64,000 nt of DNA, taken from positions 124,001 to 188,000 of the forward strand of contig NZ_BAJY01000001.1 of assembly GCF_000613945.1 (NCBI RefSeq). Reading direction: 5' to 3'. A program made the translations under genes and the position numbers. Shown here in pieces: positions 28,106 to 36,920 of the stretch. This DNA comes from Prevotella falsenii DSM 22864 = JCM 15124 (lineage in GTDB: Bacteria; Bacteroidota; Bacteroidia; Bacteroidales; Bacteroidaceae). The number at the start of each line of letters is the position of its first letter. The stretch's first letter is position 1. The notes under the pieces were generated by a model. That model ran no database searches. It saw only the letters and a program-made list of their open reading frames with translations, and was not told the origin of the DNA.

Positions 28106-28981
28106 TTATTTGCCACGTTCTGCCATCAAAATAGCAATCTCGCTTTCGTTGATACCTACCATTGCCTCGCCAAGGTCTTCGCTCAGTGCGGCAAGCATCT
28201 TCGCATCGTTGTAGTTGGTAACAGCCTGAACGATGGCGCGAGCACGCTTTTCAGGGTTGCCGGACTTGAAAATACCTGAACCGACGAATACGCCTTCAGC
28301 ACCCAACTGCATCATAAGCGCAGCATCGGCAGGAGTAGCGACACCGCCCGCAGCGAAGTTTACAACAGGCAACTTGCCATTGTCGTGAACATACTTCACA
28401 AGTTCGTAAGGCGCACGCAGTTGCTTTGCTGCTTCATAGAGTTCGTCTTCGCCGAGCGATGTAAGGCGACGCATCTCTGTCTGTATCATACGCATGTGGC
28501 GGACAGCCTGAATAATGTCGCCTGTACCCGGTTCGCCCTTTGTGCGAATCATGGTTGCACCTTCTGCAATGCGGCGCAATGCCTCGCCAAGGTCTTTTGC
28601 TCCACAAACGAAAGGAACGTCGAACTTATCCTTATCAATATGGTAAACATCGTCAGCCGGTGAAAGCACTTCGCTCTCGTCGATATAATCGATTTCAATA
28701 GCTTGAAGTATCTGAGCCTCAACAAAGTGTCCGATGCGCACTTTTGCCATTACGGGAATGCTGACAGCCTCTTGAATGCCACGAATCATCTTAGGGTCGC
28801 TCATACGAGACACACCGCCTGCAGCACGAATATCGGCAGGAATGCGCTCCAATGCCATTACTGCGCAAGCACCGGCAGCCTCGGCTATGCGAGCTTGTTC
28901 GGGGGTTGTAACGTCCATGATAACACCGCCTTTAAGCATCTGTGCCAAGTTGCGGTTCAGTTCTTTTCTATTTTCTTCCAT
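28106..28981 (-). CDS. pdxS: Pyridoxal 5'-phosphate synthase, synthase subunit
   Basis: TIM-barrel PLP synthase that condenses ribose 5-phosphate, glyceraldehyde 3-phosphate and ammonia. 291 aa, highly conserved: [36 protein letters not shown], the first Schiff-base lysine in [14 protein letters not shown] (about 80), [12 protein letters not shown], and the second lysine in [29 protein letters not shown] binds phosphate. A foldable leader element lies exactly 43 nt upstream, the same geometry as lctP, with a full promoter just beyond it. Confidence 0.97.
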   Translation of the reverse strand: MEENRKELNRNLAQMLKGGVIMDVTTPEQARIAEAAGACAVMALERIPADIRAAGGVSRMSDPKMIRGIQEAVSIPVMAKVRIGHFVEAQILQAIEIDYIDESEVLSPADDVYHIDKDKFDVPFVCGAKDLGEALRRIAEGATMIRTKGEPGTGDIIQAVRHMRMIQTEMRRLTSLGEDELYEAAKQLRAPYELVKYVHDNGKLPVVNFAAGGVATPADAALMMQLGAEGVFVGSGIFKSGNPEKRARAIVQAVTNYNDAKMLAALSEDLGEAMVGINESEIAILMAERGK

Positions 28982-29024
28982 AGTTTTATGTTTTTTATTG
29001 TTTTGTTTTTTATTCTATACATTT

Positions 29025-29221
29025 AACCCCAATCGTTCATTAGGACGCATTTGCTTAGATTTGTTATTACCGTCATGCTTCCTTACCGGTTTCGTCTGCT
29101 TGCCGACATCTGCGCAGCCATTACATCTCGCCGTAGCCCGCTACGCCTTCGATGAAATGCCGGCACATCTACTCAACAATCGAACAAAACCGGTCAAAGA
29201 CGCTAATGACCGATTTGGGTT
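29025..29221 (-). ncRNA. Candidate structured 5' leader RNA of pdxS (copy 2)
   Basis: A 197-bp relative of 16949-17144. The stems of copy 1 are kept, and some base changes preserve pairing: the inner stem is GCCGGCAU with AUGUCGGC (a C-to-U change giving G-U), and UGUUCGA faces UUGAGUA, where every position can still pair using wobble. The terminal stem has one mismatch. The 5' end of the RNA would start about 14 nt after a TACCTTTG box, and 43 nt of A-rich spacer separate the element from the pdxS ATG. Confidence 0.6.
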
Positions 29222-29235
29222 TAAAATTATGGTGG

Positions 29236-29267
29236 CAAAGGTATGGTTTTTCGTCGTATTACCCAAA
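29236..29267 (-). promoter_or_regulatory. Promoter of pdxST, upstream of the leader
   Basis: Minus strand TTTG (29267-29264), 20-nt spacer, TACCTTTG (29243-29236). It fits the phylum consensus in both boxes and spacing, and predicts a start at the edge of the leader element. Confidence 0.75.
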
Positions 29268-29372
29268 TGTCCATTCCTGTATGGTAAAATATTACATACG
29301 AATAGGAAAAAGGAAAGGTAAAGACGGGCTGTGCAGAATTTATCAGTTCAAGAAACTATTTACATCAGATAA

Positions 29373-29491
29373 TCGGGTTACTTACACCGAACAGCCGGGT
29401 TACTCACATCATATAATCGGATTACCAATCGGTGGTAATTCGATTACAGATTGATGGTAATCCGATTACAGACCTATGGTAATCGGATTAC
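29373..29491. repeat. Six-copy 22-bp-period array (TCGGATTAC core)
   Basis: The core (T/C)CGG(G/A)TTAC occurs at 29373, 29395, 29417, 29439, 29461 and 29483, every step exactly 22 bp, with the other 13 positions varying. Units 4 and 5 are slightly degenerate (TTCGATTAC, TCCGATTAC). It lies between the pdxS promoter and the TonB-receptor terminator; no gene is present in 29222-29662. Confidence 0.9.
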
Positions 29492-29560
29492 CATAGGTTG
29501 GTAAAAATGCAAGGAACGTACTGCGATGGTATGCAATCAGATATTTTCCCCGAAAAAATG

Positions 29561-29599
29561 AACGGGAAGCCGACTTTTGTGTAAAGGCGGCTTCCCGTT
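29561..29599. terminator. Terminator downstream of the TonB-dependent receptor gene
   Basis: AACGGGAAGCCG pairs with CGGCTTCCCGTT across a 15-nt loop; A/T tracts lie on both sides. Confidence 0.8.
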
Positions 29600-29662
29600 T
29601 TCGTGCTAACCAAATCGTATTTCGATGTGTCTTCTTGTTTGCAAATGCTTAAAGAGCCGGCT

Positions 29663-32177
29663 TTATTCGCCTGTTCCGCTGTTTTGATATGGCTGACTAC
29701 CGAAGTCGTCGTCCATTTCCATATTGTTGTCTTTCTTCTTGTTCTTCGTTGTGTTTCCGAAGTTCCAAGTGAGTGTGAAGCGGAATGTACGGCCGGAACG
29801 CCAACTCTCTTGATGGCGTGTGAAGGAGTCGCTGCCGGTGTAAGTCTTCCATTTGCGTGTGTCGAGCAGGTCGCGGCAGTTTACGGACAGCACCAACATC
29901 TTATTGAGGAAGCTCTTTCTGAAACCGAAGTCTACACTGCCACTTGGCGACCTGTAGCCTTGTGCCAAACTCTGGCGGCTGTTGTAGCTGCCCGTCAGCT
30001 GTACCGACATATCGTAAGGCAACATCAGGCTGGCTTGCATGCGTGCATTCCACGTAAAATTGCTGTTGCCTTGCCCGGTGATGGTTTGTCCGTCGATGTC
30101 GAAATCAAAACCATTGAGCTTGTAATAGTAGAAGTTGGCAGAGGTAGAGAGGTTCAAAATGCGGAACAATCTGTTTCTTGCCGTAAGTTCCAAACCTGTC
30201 GATGTACTCTTGGCAACATTGAAGCCGGTTTGATAGAGTAAGCCATCGGTGGAACTGCGGTAGATAATGCGCTGCATGACATCGGTGGTCGGGCGGTAGT
30301 AAGCCGACACGAGCAAAGAGTGTTCGCGCCATGTGCGCAGATAGTTCAGCGAGAACGAATTGCTGTATTCGGGTGTCAGCTCCGGGTTACCAAACGATAC
30401 GACGGTGGCATCGCTCGTGTTTCGGAACGAATTGAGCTCTCCGCCCCACGGACGACGCAAACGGCGAGTGTAGTTCAGTTGCAATTGGTCGTTCTCGGTG
30501 AGCTGATAACTCATGAAGATACTTGGGAAAAGTTGGAAGTAATCTTTCTTGAACGGCTTGTCGCGCAGACTTGCATCGTGTTCCTGCGCCCACGAATAGG
30601 TTTCCGTGTTCACCTTCCAGTATTCGCCGCGGAGTCCTGCCATCAAGCCGAACTTGCCCGAATTGTACGATAAGGTGGTATAGAGGGCGTGAATGTCGTT
30701 CTTGTATATGAAACGGTTGTAGTATAGCCGGTCTTCCACAAGGTTATAGCCTGCCCAACTGTTGCGGTCTACAAAGCTCTCTTGCGGTGTGTTTTCTTTC
30801 GACAGATTGCCTTGATAACCCGCCTGAAGTCGCATTGCTTTTGATATTTGGTTTTCGTAATCGAACTTTATTTCCCACGACCTGTTGTTCACGTACATCG
30901 GTCTGTACTGGTAGCTGCCGGTGGTGCCGGGCATTACAAGAGGATAGCCTGCTGCATCGAAGTAGGTGGTGGTGTCTTGGAAAATGTTTTCGTTGTCGGC
31001 TTTCCATTTGTTGTAACTCACGCTGAAATCCAAGTAATGTTTGTCGGAGAAGTTGTGCCGATAGTCTAATTCGACGTGCATCATACGCATATCGTTGTTG
31101 CTGCTCGTGCTGCGGTTCATTAAACGACTGTTCAGCAGAGAGCCGATGGTTCCGTATTCATACGGTGTAAGGCTGTTGTTCTTGTGGTTGCCGAGCGAGA
31201 ACATACCGCTGAGCGAGATGTCGTCTTTCTTTGTGGCGTGCAATGTTATGCCTGCACGTGTGAAAAGATTGTTGCCTTGTCCGCTGTTCTTGGCTGAGTA
31301 TCGTTGGTAAGTGTTCGTATTGATGTTGTTTTGCTCGCTCCAAGAGCCGCCTTCTCTTTTGCGATGATGATAGCCAACATTGGCGTAAGCGTCGATGAGA
31401 GAGCTGTTGTAGTTGATGTTGAACGATGTATTGGCACCGCCACGTGTATTGGCACCCGCCTGAACGCTGCCATAATAGCCGGCTTTGCGGTCTTTCTTCA
31501 GTACGATATTGATGATACCTGCCGACCCTTCAGCCGAGAATTTAGACGAAGGGTTGTCTATTACTTCAATGCGGTCGATGCTTTCGGCAGGCAATTGCTG
31601 CAGCACATTTGCGCGGTTGTCGGTCGTAAGTCCTGAAGCCTTGCCGTTTATCCATATCTCGACACTCGAATTGCCACGCAAGGAAACGTTGCCTTCGTTG
31701 TCTACTTCCACGCTCGGAATGTTTTCCAGAACGTCGGTTGCCACTCCGCCGGCGTTCGATATTTGTTGGTCTACGCTGAAAGTCTTGCGGTCTACCTCCA
31801 GTTTCATGTCTGCACGTTGTGCCGTTACCACCACTTCGTCGAGCGATTTGGCATCTTCGGATAGGTAAAGTGCTATGAAGTTCTTGTTGGGCGAGGTTGC
31901 CGTAAGGCTGAATGTCCTTACAATATCTTTATATCCCATGCTGCTTGCCGTGAGTGTGTAGTTGCCGTTGGGAACATCTGATATGATGAAATGCCCGTCG
32001 GTGTCGGTTATAGCACCTTTTAGAATTTTGTCGCTTCCTTCTTTTCTTATCACGACATTTATAAACTCTAATCCCATGTTAGACCTTTTGTCCAACACTC
32101 TGCTTCACAGAGCCTTGTGCAAACGCTACTGTCGCATTTAATACGAGGAGCAGCAAAAACGAAATAATCTTTTTCAT
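29663..32177 (-). CDS. TonB-dependent receptor, frameshifted near the signal peptide
   Basis: Outer-membrane beta-barrel receptor of about 837 aa. The signal peptide MKKIISFLLLLVLNATVAFA is read from 32177, but the frame breaks at about 32103 (two bases missing or one extra), and the mature part continues in another frame with DKRSN, a carboxypeptidase-regulatory-like domain (GHFIISDVPNGNYTL), then LDEVVVTAQR and a plug with VLENIPSVEV, VSLRGNSSVEIWINGKA and SSKFSAEGSAGIINIV. The C-terminal barrel ends in RFTLTWNFG followed by a polar tail with KNKKKDNN. Resembles the outer-membrane-beta-barrel (SusC-unlike) group; ligand unknown. A SusD partner is absent. Confidence 0.85.
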
Positions 32178-32266
32178 AACATTATCTAAGACTTTTTTCG
32201 CGATTAAAAGTTTAACAAGAAACGAAAAAAAATATGCAAATAACTATTAAAACACTTTTTTTTTGC

Positions 32267-32274
32267 TATCTTTG
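32267..32274 (+). promoter_or_regulatory. -7 box of the tRNA-Arg gene
   Basis: TATCTTTG followed by GCATA, 40 nt before the tRNA. The DNA between it and the receptor start is very A/T-rich (a run of nine T), so it also separates two divergent units. Confidence 0.6.
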
Positions 32275-32314
32275 CATATGAAATAGCTGCACTTGGCTAT
32301 ATCCGAAACACAAT

Positions 32315-32386
32315 GCCCTTGTAGTTCAATGGATAGAACACGGCTCTCCTAAAGCTGAAATATGAGTTCGATTCTCATCGGGGGTA
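32315..32386 (+). tRNA. tRNA-Arg (anticodon CCU)
   Basis: Cloverleaf by hand: acceptor GCCCUUG with CGGGGGU (G-U pairs included), D-arm GUUC/GAAC, anticodon stem CGGCU/AGCUG with loop CUCCUAA, so the anticodon is CCU for AGG arginine; T-arm AUGAG/CUCAU with loop UUCGAUU. Discriminator A at 32386; the CCA tail is not encoded. A short T run follows. Confidence 0.93.
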
Positions 32387-32430
32387 CTTTTTTCTAAAGT
32401 CTAAACATTTTGATTTAACAATTCCGCAGT

Positions 32431-33225
32431 ATGCTTGGAGCTATTATAGGAGATATTGTAGGTTCACGCTTTGAGTTCGGACCTGCGCCGGAAAAGGATT
32501 TTGAACTGTTCACCGACGAATGTTCTTACACCGACGATACCATCTGCACAGTTGCTGTTGCCGATGCAATCTTGAGCGAGCGTTCTTACAAAGATGCCTT
32601 GTTGGACTGGTGTCATCGTTATCCTGCTCCGATGGGGGGATATGGCAATATGTTTTACGATTGGTTGCACGAGGACAATCCGCAACCTAAAAATTCGTTT
32701 GGAAATGGTTCTGCCATGCGTGTCAGTCCGGTGGGTTGGCTTTTCTCTGATTGGGAAGAAGTAATGGCGGAAGCCAAGAAGACGGCGGAGGTTTCGCACA
32801 ACCACGAAGAAGGCATAAAAGGCGCACAGTGTATAGCCGAAGTAATTTGTTGGTTGCGCCACATGCGCTTTACGAAACCCGATGTAGAACGAAAGATTGA
32901 GAAGTTCTATGGCTACGAATTGCCGCCGATGCGCGATATACGCAAAATTGGTGCGCAGAACCATTTCGATGCTACTTGTCAAGAAACTGTGCCCATGGCG
33001 TTGCGTTGCTTCATGGACGCCAATAGTTTTGAAGAAACCATACGGTTGGCTGTGCTTTGCGACGGCGATACCGATACGAAGGCATGTATAGCGGGTTCGG
33101 TTGCCGAAGCTTACTACGAAATTCCTGAATGGATAGCCGAGAAGGCTTTCAGTTATTTGCCCGATGATATTTTAGAAGTTCTTTCCCGATTTTATGATAG
33201 AATACAGTCGGATATAAACAGATAA
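32431..33225 (+). CDS. ADP-ribosylglycohydrolase-family protein
   Basis: A 264-aa all-helical hydrolase of the DraG/ARH type, which removes ADP-ribose from proteins or small molecules using two metal ions. Ligand motifs are intact: GAIIGDIVGSRFE near the start, SYTDDTICTVA (about 31-41), GNGSAMRVSPVGW (about 90), and the C-terminal CDGDTDTKACIAGSVAEAYY (about 210-229). No partner ADP-ribosyltransferase is seen nearby. It begins 44 nt after the tRNA gene and may be read from the same promoter. Confidence 0.9.
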   Translation: MLGAIIGDIVGSRFEFGPAPEKDFELFTDECSYTDDTICTVAVADAILSERSYKDALLDWCHRYPAPMGGYGNMFYDWLHEDNPQPKNSFGNGSAMRVSPVGWLFSDWEEVMAEAKKTAEVSHNHEEGIKGAQCIAEVICWLRHMRFTKPDVERKIEKFYGYELPPMRDIRKIGAQNHFDATCQETVPMALRCFMDANSFEETIRLAVLCDGDTDTKACIAGSVAEAYYEIPEWIAEKAFSYLPDDILEVLSRFYDRIQSDINR

Positions 33226-33309
33226 AGCGGTAATGTATTTGGTTCGTGAAACTATTGGCAGGACAGAATGAAAACTATATGAATGCGAAAGAATTACTTG
33301 TTTAACCAC

Positions 33310-33330
33310 CTTTCTTATGCCGAACTCACG
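33310..33330. repeat. Solo right end of the CGTGAGTTCGG-family element
   Basis: CTTTCTTATGCCGAACTCACG matches the right ends at 27436-27452 and 36447-36465 but has no left partner nearby. The remaining 33226-33712 holds no gene, only the promoter of the next gene. Confidence 0.6.
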
Positions 33331-33639
33331 GTTCTTTAGCTATGTGGAATAGTCATTAACATACCTATAATAATTAACCATAAGTAGGTATAGCTTTTAT
33401 TACAACTCTGCTTTTTCGCAGATAATCTTATAGATTTTTATTCGTTTTTGTCTTTAAAAGTCTAACAAATGCAGCGTCCCCATATTAATTTACTCGGATA
33501 GAGAAATGCCTGTTTCCCTTATATTTACTTGGTTTCTCCTTTGTTTACATTTATTCTTGCAAATGGAAAGATGTTGGTTGAAAAGATAAATTCAATCCAA
33601 TACCTACTATAAGATTGAAAAAATACTAATTACAAGGTA

Positions 33640-33670
33640 TTGTGAAACAATTTCTTATTGGCTAATTTTG
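33640..33670 (+). promoter_or_regulatory. Promoter of the HmuY-like lipoprotein gene
   Basis: TTG at 33640, 20-nt spacer, TAATTTTG at 33663-33670, then GCACCC. 42 nt to the ATG. Fits the phylum consensus. Confidence 0.7.
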
Positions 33671-33712
33671 CACCCGATAAATTTAATACAACTACTTTAA
33701 ACGCTATTATTT

Positions 33713-34451
33713 ATGAAGTTTAAATCATTTATGGCATTATCATGCCTTGCGGTTTTATTATTCTCATCATGTAACAATGACGAGCCTACTCCAAAACCAA
33801 AGCCTGACGAACCGAAAGACGTACCGACAAAGACGCTTTCGTTTATTACGCAAGAAAAGGCACTTCAAGATTATGACAAGTGGGTATATGTAAATCTTGA
33901 AACAGGCGAAACTGTTATGAAAGAAGACGTTAGCGAGCAGGAATGGCGCACATATTCTGATGCCGGCAAGAAGAAAGACCGCTTCGGCAAATACGACGTA
34001 ACGAAGACGGTGGAGGCAAGACCATCGAATGCACGAGAAGTGGCACTTGGCTTTCCACATTTTCGACGTGATGACCAACGGTGCAGAAGCCTGCATGACC
34101 GATACGACAGATATAGAAACCATCAAGACATTGCCGACAAACGTAAAATGGGAGAGCGACATAAAAGCTTATCTTATCTATGATATGAGCGGAATGATGA
34201 AAAATCCTGCCGTATTGGGTTATATGAAGAGCTACGTAAACATGGGACTTTACTATTGGATGCACAAAGTAAAGGGCACAATGGGCGAGTATGCGCTCAC
34301 GATGTCGAAGTCAGACCCAAAGAAAGCTCCTGTATTCTTGGTGAAGTTTAAAGATGGCAGCTATGCCGTTATTCAGTTCACCGGTCTTAAAGACGCCACC
34401 GGCAAGAAGAAGGAAGTCAGCTTCAACTATAAGTTCGTTAAAAAGAACTAA
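33713..34451 (+). CDS. HmuY-like surface lipoprotein, frameshifted
   Basis: About 245 aa in two frames. The N-terminus is a lipoprotein signal (MKFKSFMALSCLAVLLFSSC, lipobox cysteine at about 20) with a proline/aspartate-rich linker. The second frame gives EKWHLAFHIFDVMTNGAEAC, which resembles the central motif of HmuY-family haemophores, followed by a beta-rich part ending VSFNYKFVKKN. The frame break is at about 34018 (one extra or two missing bases). HmuY proteins bind haem at the cell surface and pass it to a TonB receptor. The TonB receptor at 29663 is not in an operon with it, so partnership is open. Confidence 0.7.
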
Positions 34452-34462
34452 GCAATAATCGC

Positions 34463-34493
34463 AGAAAGGAACTCTATAAAAGGGTTCCTTTCT
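34463..34493 (+). terminator. Terminator after the HmuY-like gene
   Basis: AGAAAGGAAC pairs with GTTCCTTTCT, followed by TTG and T-rich DNA. Confidence 0.7.
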
Positions 34494-34608
34494 TTGCCAT
34501 AGCCCCATAGACAACACAAAAGAAAACGCGACAATCAAAGCGAAAACTATTTCAGAGACACAATATCATTATATATTCATCAACAACCAACATTAATTTT
34601 AAACAACA

Positions 34609-35823
34609 ATGAAAAAGCTATTACGTTTTATCGTGGCAATCGTTATGTTTGCCACAGCGCAAGCAGCCACGGCGCAAGTAAAGATGGCTCCCAACTATTT
34701 CCGTGCAGACCCAGCTGTTTATAAGTACAGAATGGCGAAAGTGATTGACTGGAAGAATTCGGAAGACGAAGAGCTTACGCAGTACATCTACGACGAAAAG
34801 GGTTGTCTTATCAAAGAAGAGTACGGTTCGAGCGATAACCCCGGAACTTCGTTCTACAACTACAAGTACAACTCGCAGGGCTACATGATACTGAAAGAAG
34901 AGGAAGAGCTAAATGCCGACCAAACCTCGTTAATCATTTCTGCAAAACATGTATATACGCGCAACGAATATGGATACGTAACCGAATATACCCGCGCTAC
35001 GCACCACGGTACTGAGCCTGAAGAAGAAATGCTTACCGAGGACGTTAAGATGAGCTTCGTATATGACGCCCAAATGCGCCTCATTCGTGTCGATATTCGC
35101 CAGTTCGACTATCCTTTGAATAAACTTGAAGAGAATGTGGGACGCATCTGCAAAGTAACATACGATGATGCAGGCCGTGTTATCTGTGTCAGTCAGGAAT
35201 ACCCCGACGGTGAACTCGTATGGAAAGAGGATTTCAAGTATGACGAAAAAGGACGTCGTACATCGATAGAGAAAGTGCCCGGTCCTAACTATACGGCTCA
35301 GAACAAAGGCATTTGGACGTGGCACTACGACAACGAAGGCGACATAGACAAGCAGAGTAGCAGCAACGGATTCGGCAAAGAGTTTGAGTACGACAAGAGC
35401 AAACTCGCTTCTGAAACATTCATGGTTCTCGAAGCCACCGAAGCCGAGTGGGTACTGCAAGGGCCGCTCAACTGCACGCTCTTTAAGGGTTTGCCGATGG
35501 AGAAATACTTCGTCCATGCTCCGATGGGCGAAACAACCGATGAATCGGAAATCACATACGAGCCTACCGGTACTCCCGGCAACATCGGCGATGCTCCAAC
35601 CGTGGGCAAATCGCTCCAAGCGCATCTCGACGGCAATAAACTTACGGTAGACCTTCCCGCAGCTCTTATTGGAAAAACATTGCAGGTATTCAATACTACG
35701 GGTGCATGTATGAGCAGCTTTGTTGTAAACGGTTTGCAAGCTACATTCAACATCGACAACTTTACTCCCGGTATATATGTTGTAAGTATTGGCAATCAGA
35801 CCGTGAAGTTTATCAAGCGATAA
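34609..35823 (+). CDS. Secreted protein with YD-like repeats and a T9SS-type C-terminal domain
   Basis: A 404-aa exported protein. Signal peptide MKKLLRFIVAIVMFATAQAA, cleaved near AQAATAQ. The body has repeated Y-D-x-x-G-x units (YDEKGCLIKEEYGS, YNSQGYMILKEEEE, YDDAGRVICVSQEY, YDEKGRRTSIEKV), a pattern shared with RHS/YD-type and DUF4595-like Bacteroidota proteins. The last about 75 residues (KLTVDLPAALIGKTLQVFNT ... FTPGIYVVSIGNQTVKFIKR) look like a type A T9SS sorting domain, so it is probably exported by T9SS and attached to the cell surface. Function unknown. Confidence 0.8.
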   Translation: MKKLLRFIVAIVMFATAQAATAQVKMAPNYFRADPAVYKYRMAKVIDWKNSEDEELTQYIYDEKGCLIKEEYGSSDNPGTSFYNYKYNSQGYMILKEEEELNADQTSLIISAKHVYTRNEYGYVTEYTRATHHGTEPEEEMLTEDVKMSFVYDAQMRLIRVDIRQFDYPLNKLEENVGRICKVTYDDAGRVICVSQEYPDGELVWKEDFKYDEKGRRTSIEKVPGPNYTAQNKGIWTWHYDNEGDIDKQSSSNGFGKEFEYDKSKLASETFMVLEATEAEWVLQGPLNCTLFKGLPMEKYFVHAPMGETTDESEITYEPTGTPGNIGDAPTVGKSLQAHLDGNKLTVDLPAALIGKTLQVFNTTGACMSSFVVNGLQATFNIDNFTPGIYVVSIGNQTVKFIKR

Positions 35824-35866
35824 ACCTTACTTTCATGGGTTTGATTTAACCTATTCCCCCAAAATA

Positions 35867-35918
35867 TGACGTCATTTTCTTCCAAATATGACGTCATATT
35901 TTTTAGATTGAGACGTCA
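35867..35918. repeat. 22-bp-period array with TGACGTCA palindromes (second locus)
   Basis: Three units at 35867, 35889 and 35911, exactly 22 bp apart: two with TGACGTCA, the last AGACGTCA. Same family as 15185-15262. It abuts the left end of the following repeat element. Confidence 0.88.
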
Positions 35919-35923
35919 TATAA

Positions 35924-36465
35924 CGTGAGTTCGGCACAAGAAGGCACGTTAAGCAAGCTGTCTCGCAGATGTTTTTTAAAGCAAGTACCCTAATGAAACC
36001 GCGAGAGTTTTTCGGTTTAATCTTGTAAAGATAATTCCGTTAAAAACTGATAACTGCGTTTTGATGTTGCGAAAGCGGTTGTTTGGCAGGGTAAAAGCGT
36101 AGGTTTTACATCGCAAAACAGCCGCTTTCGGAATACAAAACAATAGGTTTTGTAATGCACTGATGGATAGATGGTTAAGTAATAGCTACGTTTGCGAAAA
36201 ATATTTACGTTTTAATTCTCTTCTTTTCGTTCTTTTCTCGTTCCTCGAAAAGTGCGTTTTCTCGCCATGGCAATGCTTAAATAAATTTGGCATTGCTCAT
36301 TTGGCTAAACGAAAACGTTCATAAATGATGCGAGCACGGTGTAAGAATTTGAGGACGAAAACACTTTATTTCTCATTGAATATAAGCATATTAAGTCATA
36401 ATTACTTCTTTCTTTAAGTATCTTAATAAATAATACAACGGCGTAATTCTTATATCGAACTCACG
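35924..36465. repeat. 542-bp element with CGTGAGTTCGG inverted ends
   Basis: Left end CGTGAGTTCGGCACAAGA and right end TTCTTATATCGAACTCACG are inverted copies. Inside are a block shared (inverted) with 7650-7790, including 22-bp units at 36071, 36093, 36115 and 36137, and an A/T-rich tail. No open frame of note. The prophage starts 15 bp beyond its right end. It is either a long family member or two repeats that have come together. Confidence 0.65.
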
Positions 36466-36493
36466 TATATATAGCTTTCTTGTTTTTGCAAAA

Positions 36494-36578
36494 ATACACT
36501 TTTTCGATGATAAAAACAAGAGATTACTACATTTTTTCGATGATATAAATAGAACAAAACTACATTTTTTCGAGGATA
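36494..36578. repeat. Three 19-bp repeats at 33-bp spacing (candidate transposase-binding end)
   Basis: Units at 36494-36512, 36527-36545 and 36560-36578 read (C/A)TACA(T/C)TTTTTCGATGATA; the third has GAGGATA. Both steps are 33 bp, about three helical turns, so all sites face the same side of the DNA. This layout is like the multiple MuA-binding sites at an end of Mu. The sequence starts TGTTTTTGC at 36481. Confidence 0.75.
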
Positions 36579-36630
36579 AACCTATACGGAAGGGTGATTA
36601 TTGCTGAACTTTGACGCCTGCTTAAAAAAC

Positions 36631-36660
36631 AAAAGACGCACTCATGGCGGTGCGTCTTTT
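36631..36660. terminator. Hairpin at the prophage left end
   Basis: AAAAGACGCAC pairs with GTGCGTCTTTT across 8 nt. It is a likely bidirectional terminator shielding the phage from host transcription. Confidence 0.75.
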
Positions 36661-36853
36661 AGGTTTGTATAATGCGTTTGCTATTATATATAATGTACCT
36701 GTTCTATATAATAAGGTATAGAATGTATAATCCGCAAAACGAAATGTTCGTGCCATTCAGAACGAGGCGTTATATTTCGTAAAACGAAACGTACCCAAGC
36801 ACCTCTTTATTTTCTTTCTAAAAATCGACCGGCTTCGCCGGTATACCAATATT

Positions 36854-36888
36854 AGAACGGCGTTGGAATTATCCTCCAACGCCGTTCT
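36854..36888. terminator. Terminator after the tail-fibre gene
   Basis: AGAACGGCGTTGGA pairs perfectly with TCCAACGCCGTTCT across 7 nt, 33 bp past the tail-fibre stop. It lies close to the lectin-like end of that gene. A smaller hairpin, ACCGGC-TTC-GCCGGT, is at 36828-36842. Confidence 0.85.
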
Positions 36889-36920
36889 TTCGCTTTGTCG
36901 CTTCGCTCCCGCTTTACGGC

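Noticed and set aside
29663..32177. SusC/SusD-type polysaccharide uptake locus
   Set aside because: The receptor has no SusD partner, no glycoside hydrolases and a polar C-terminal tail; it is kept as a generic TonB-dependent receptor.
36481..36920. Diversity-generating retroelement template and reverse transcriptase
   Set aside because: The region between the fibre stop and the prophage end holds only hairpins and end repeats; no A-rich copy of the lectin end was seen elsewhere in the window.
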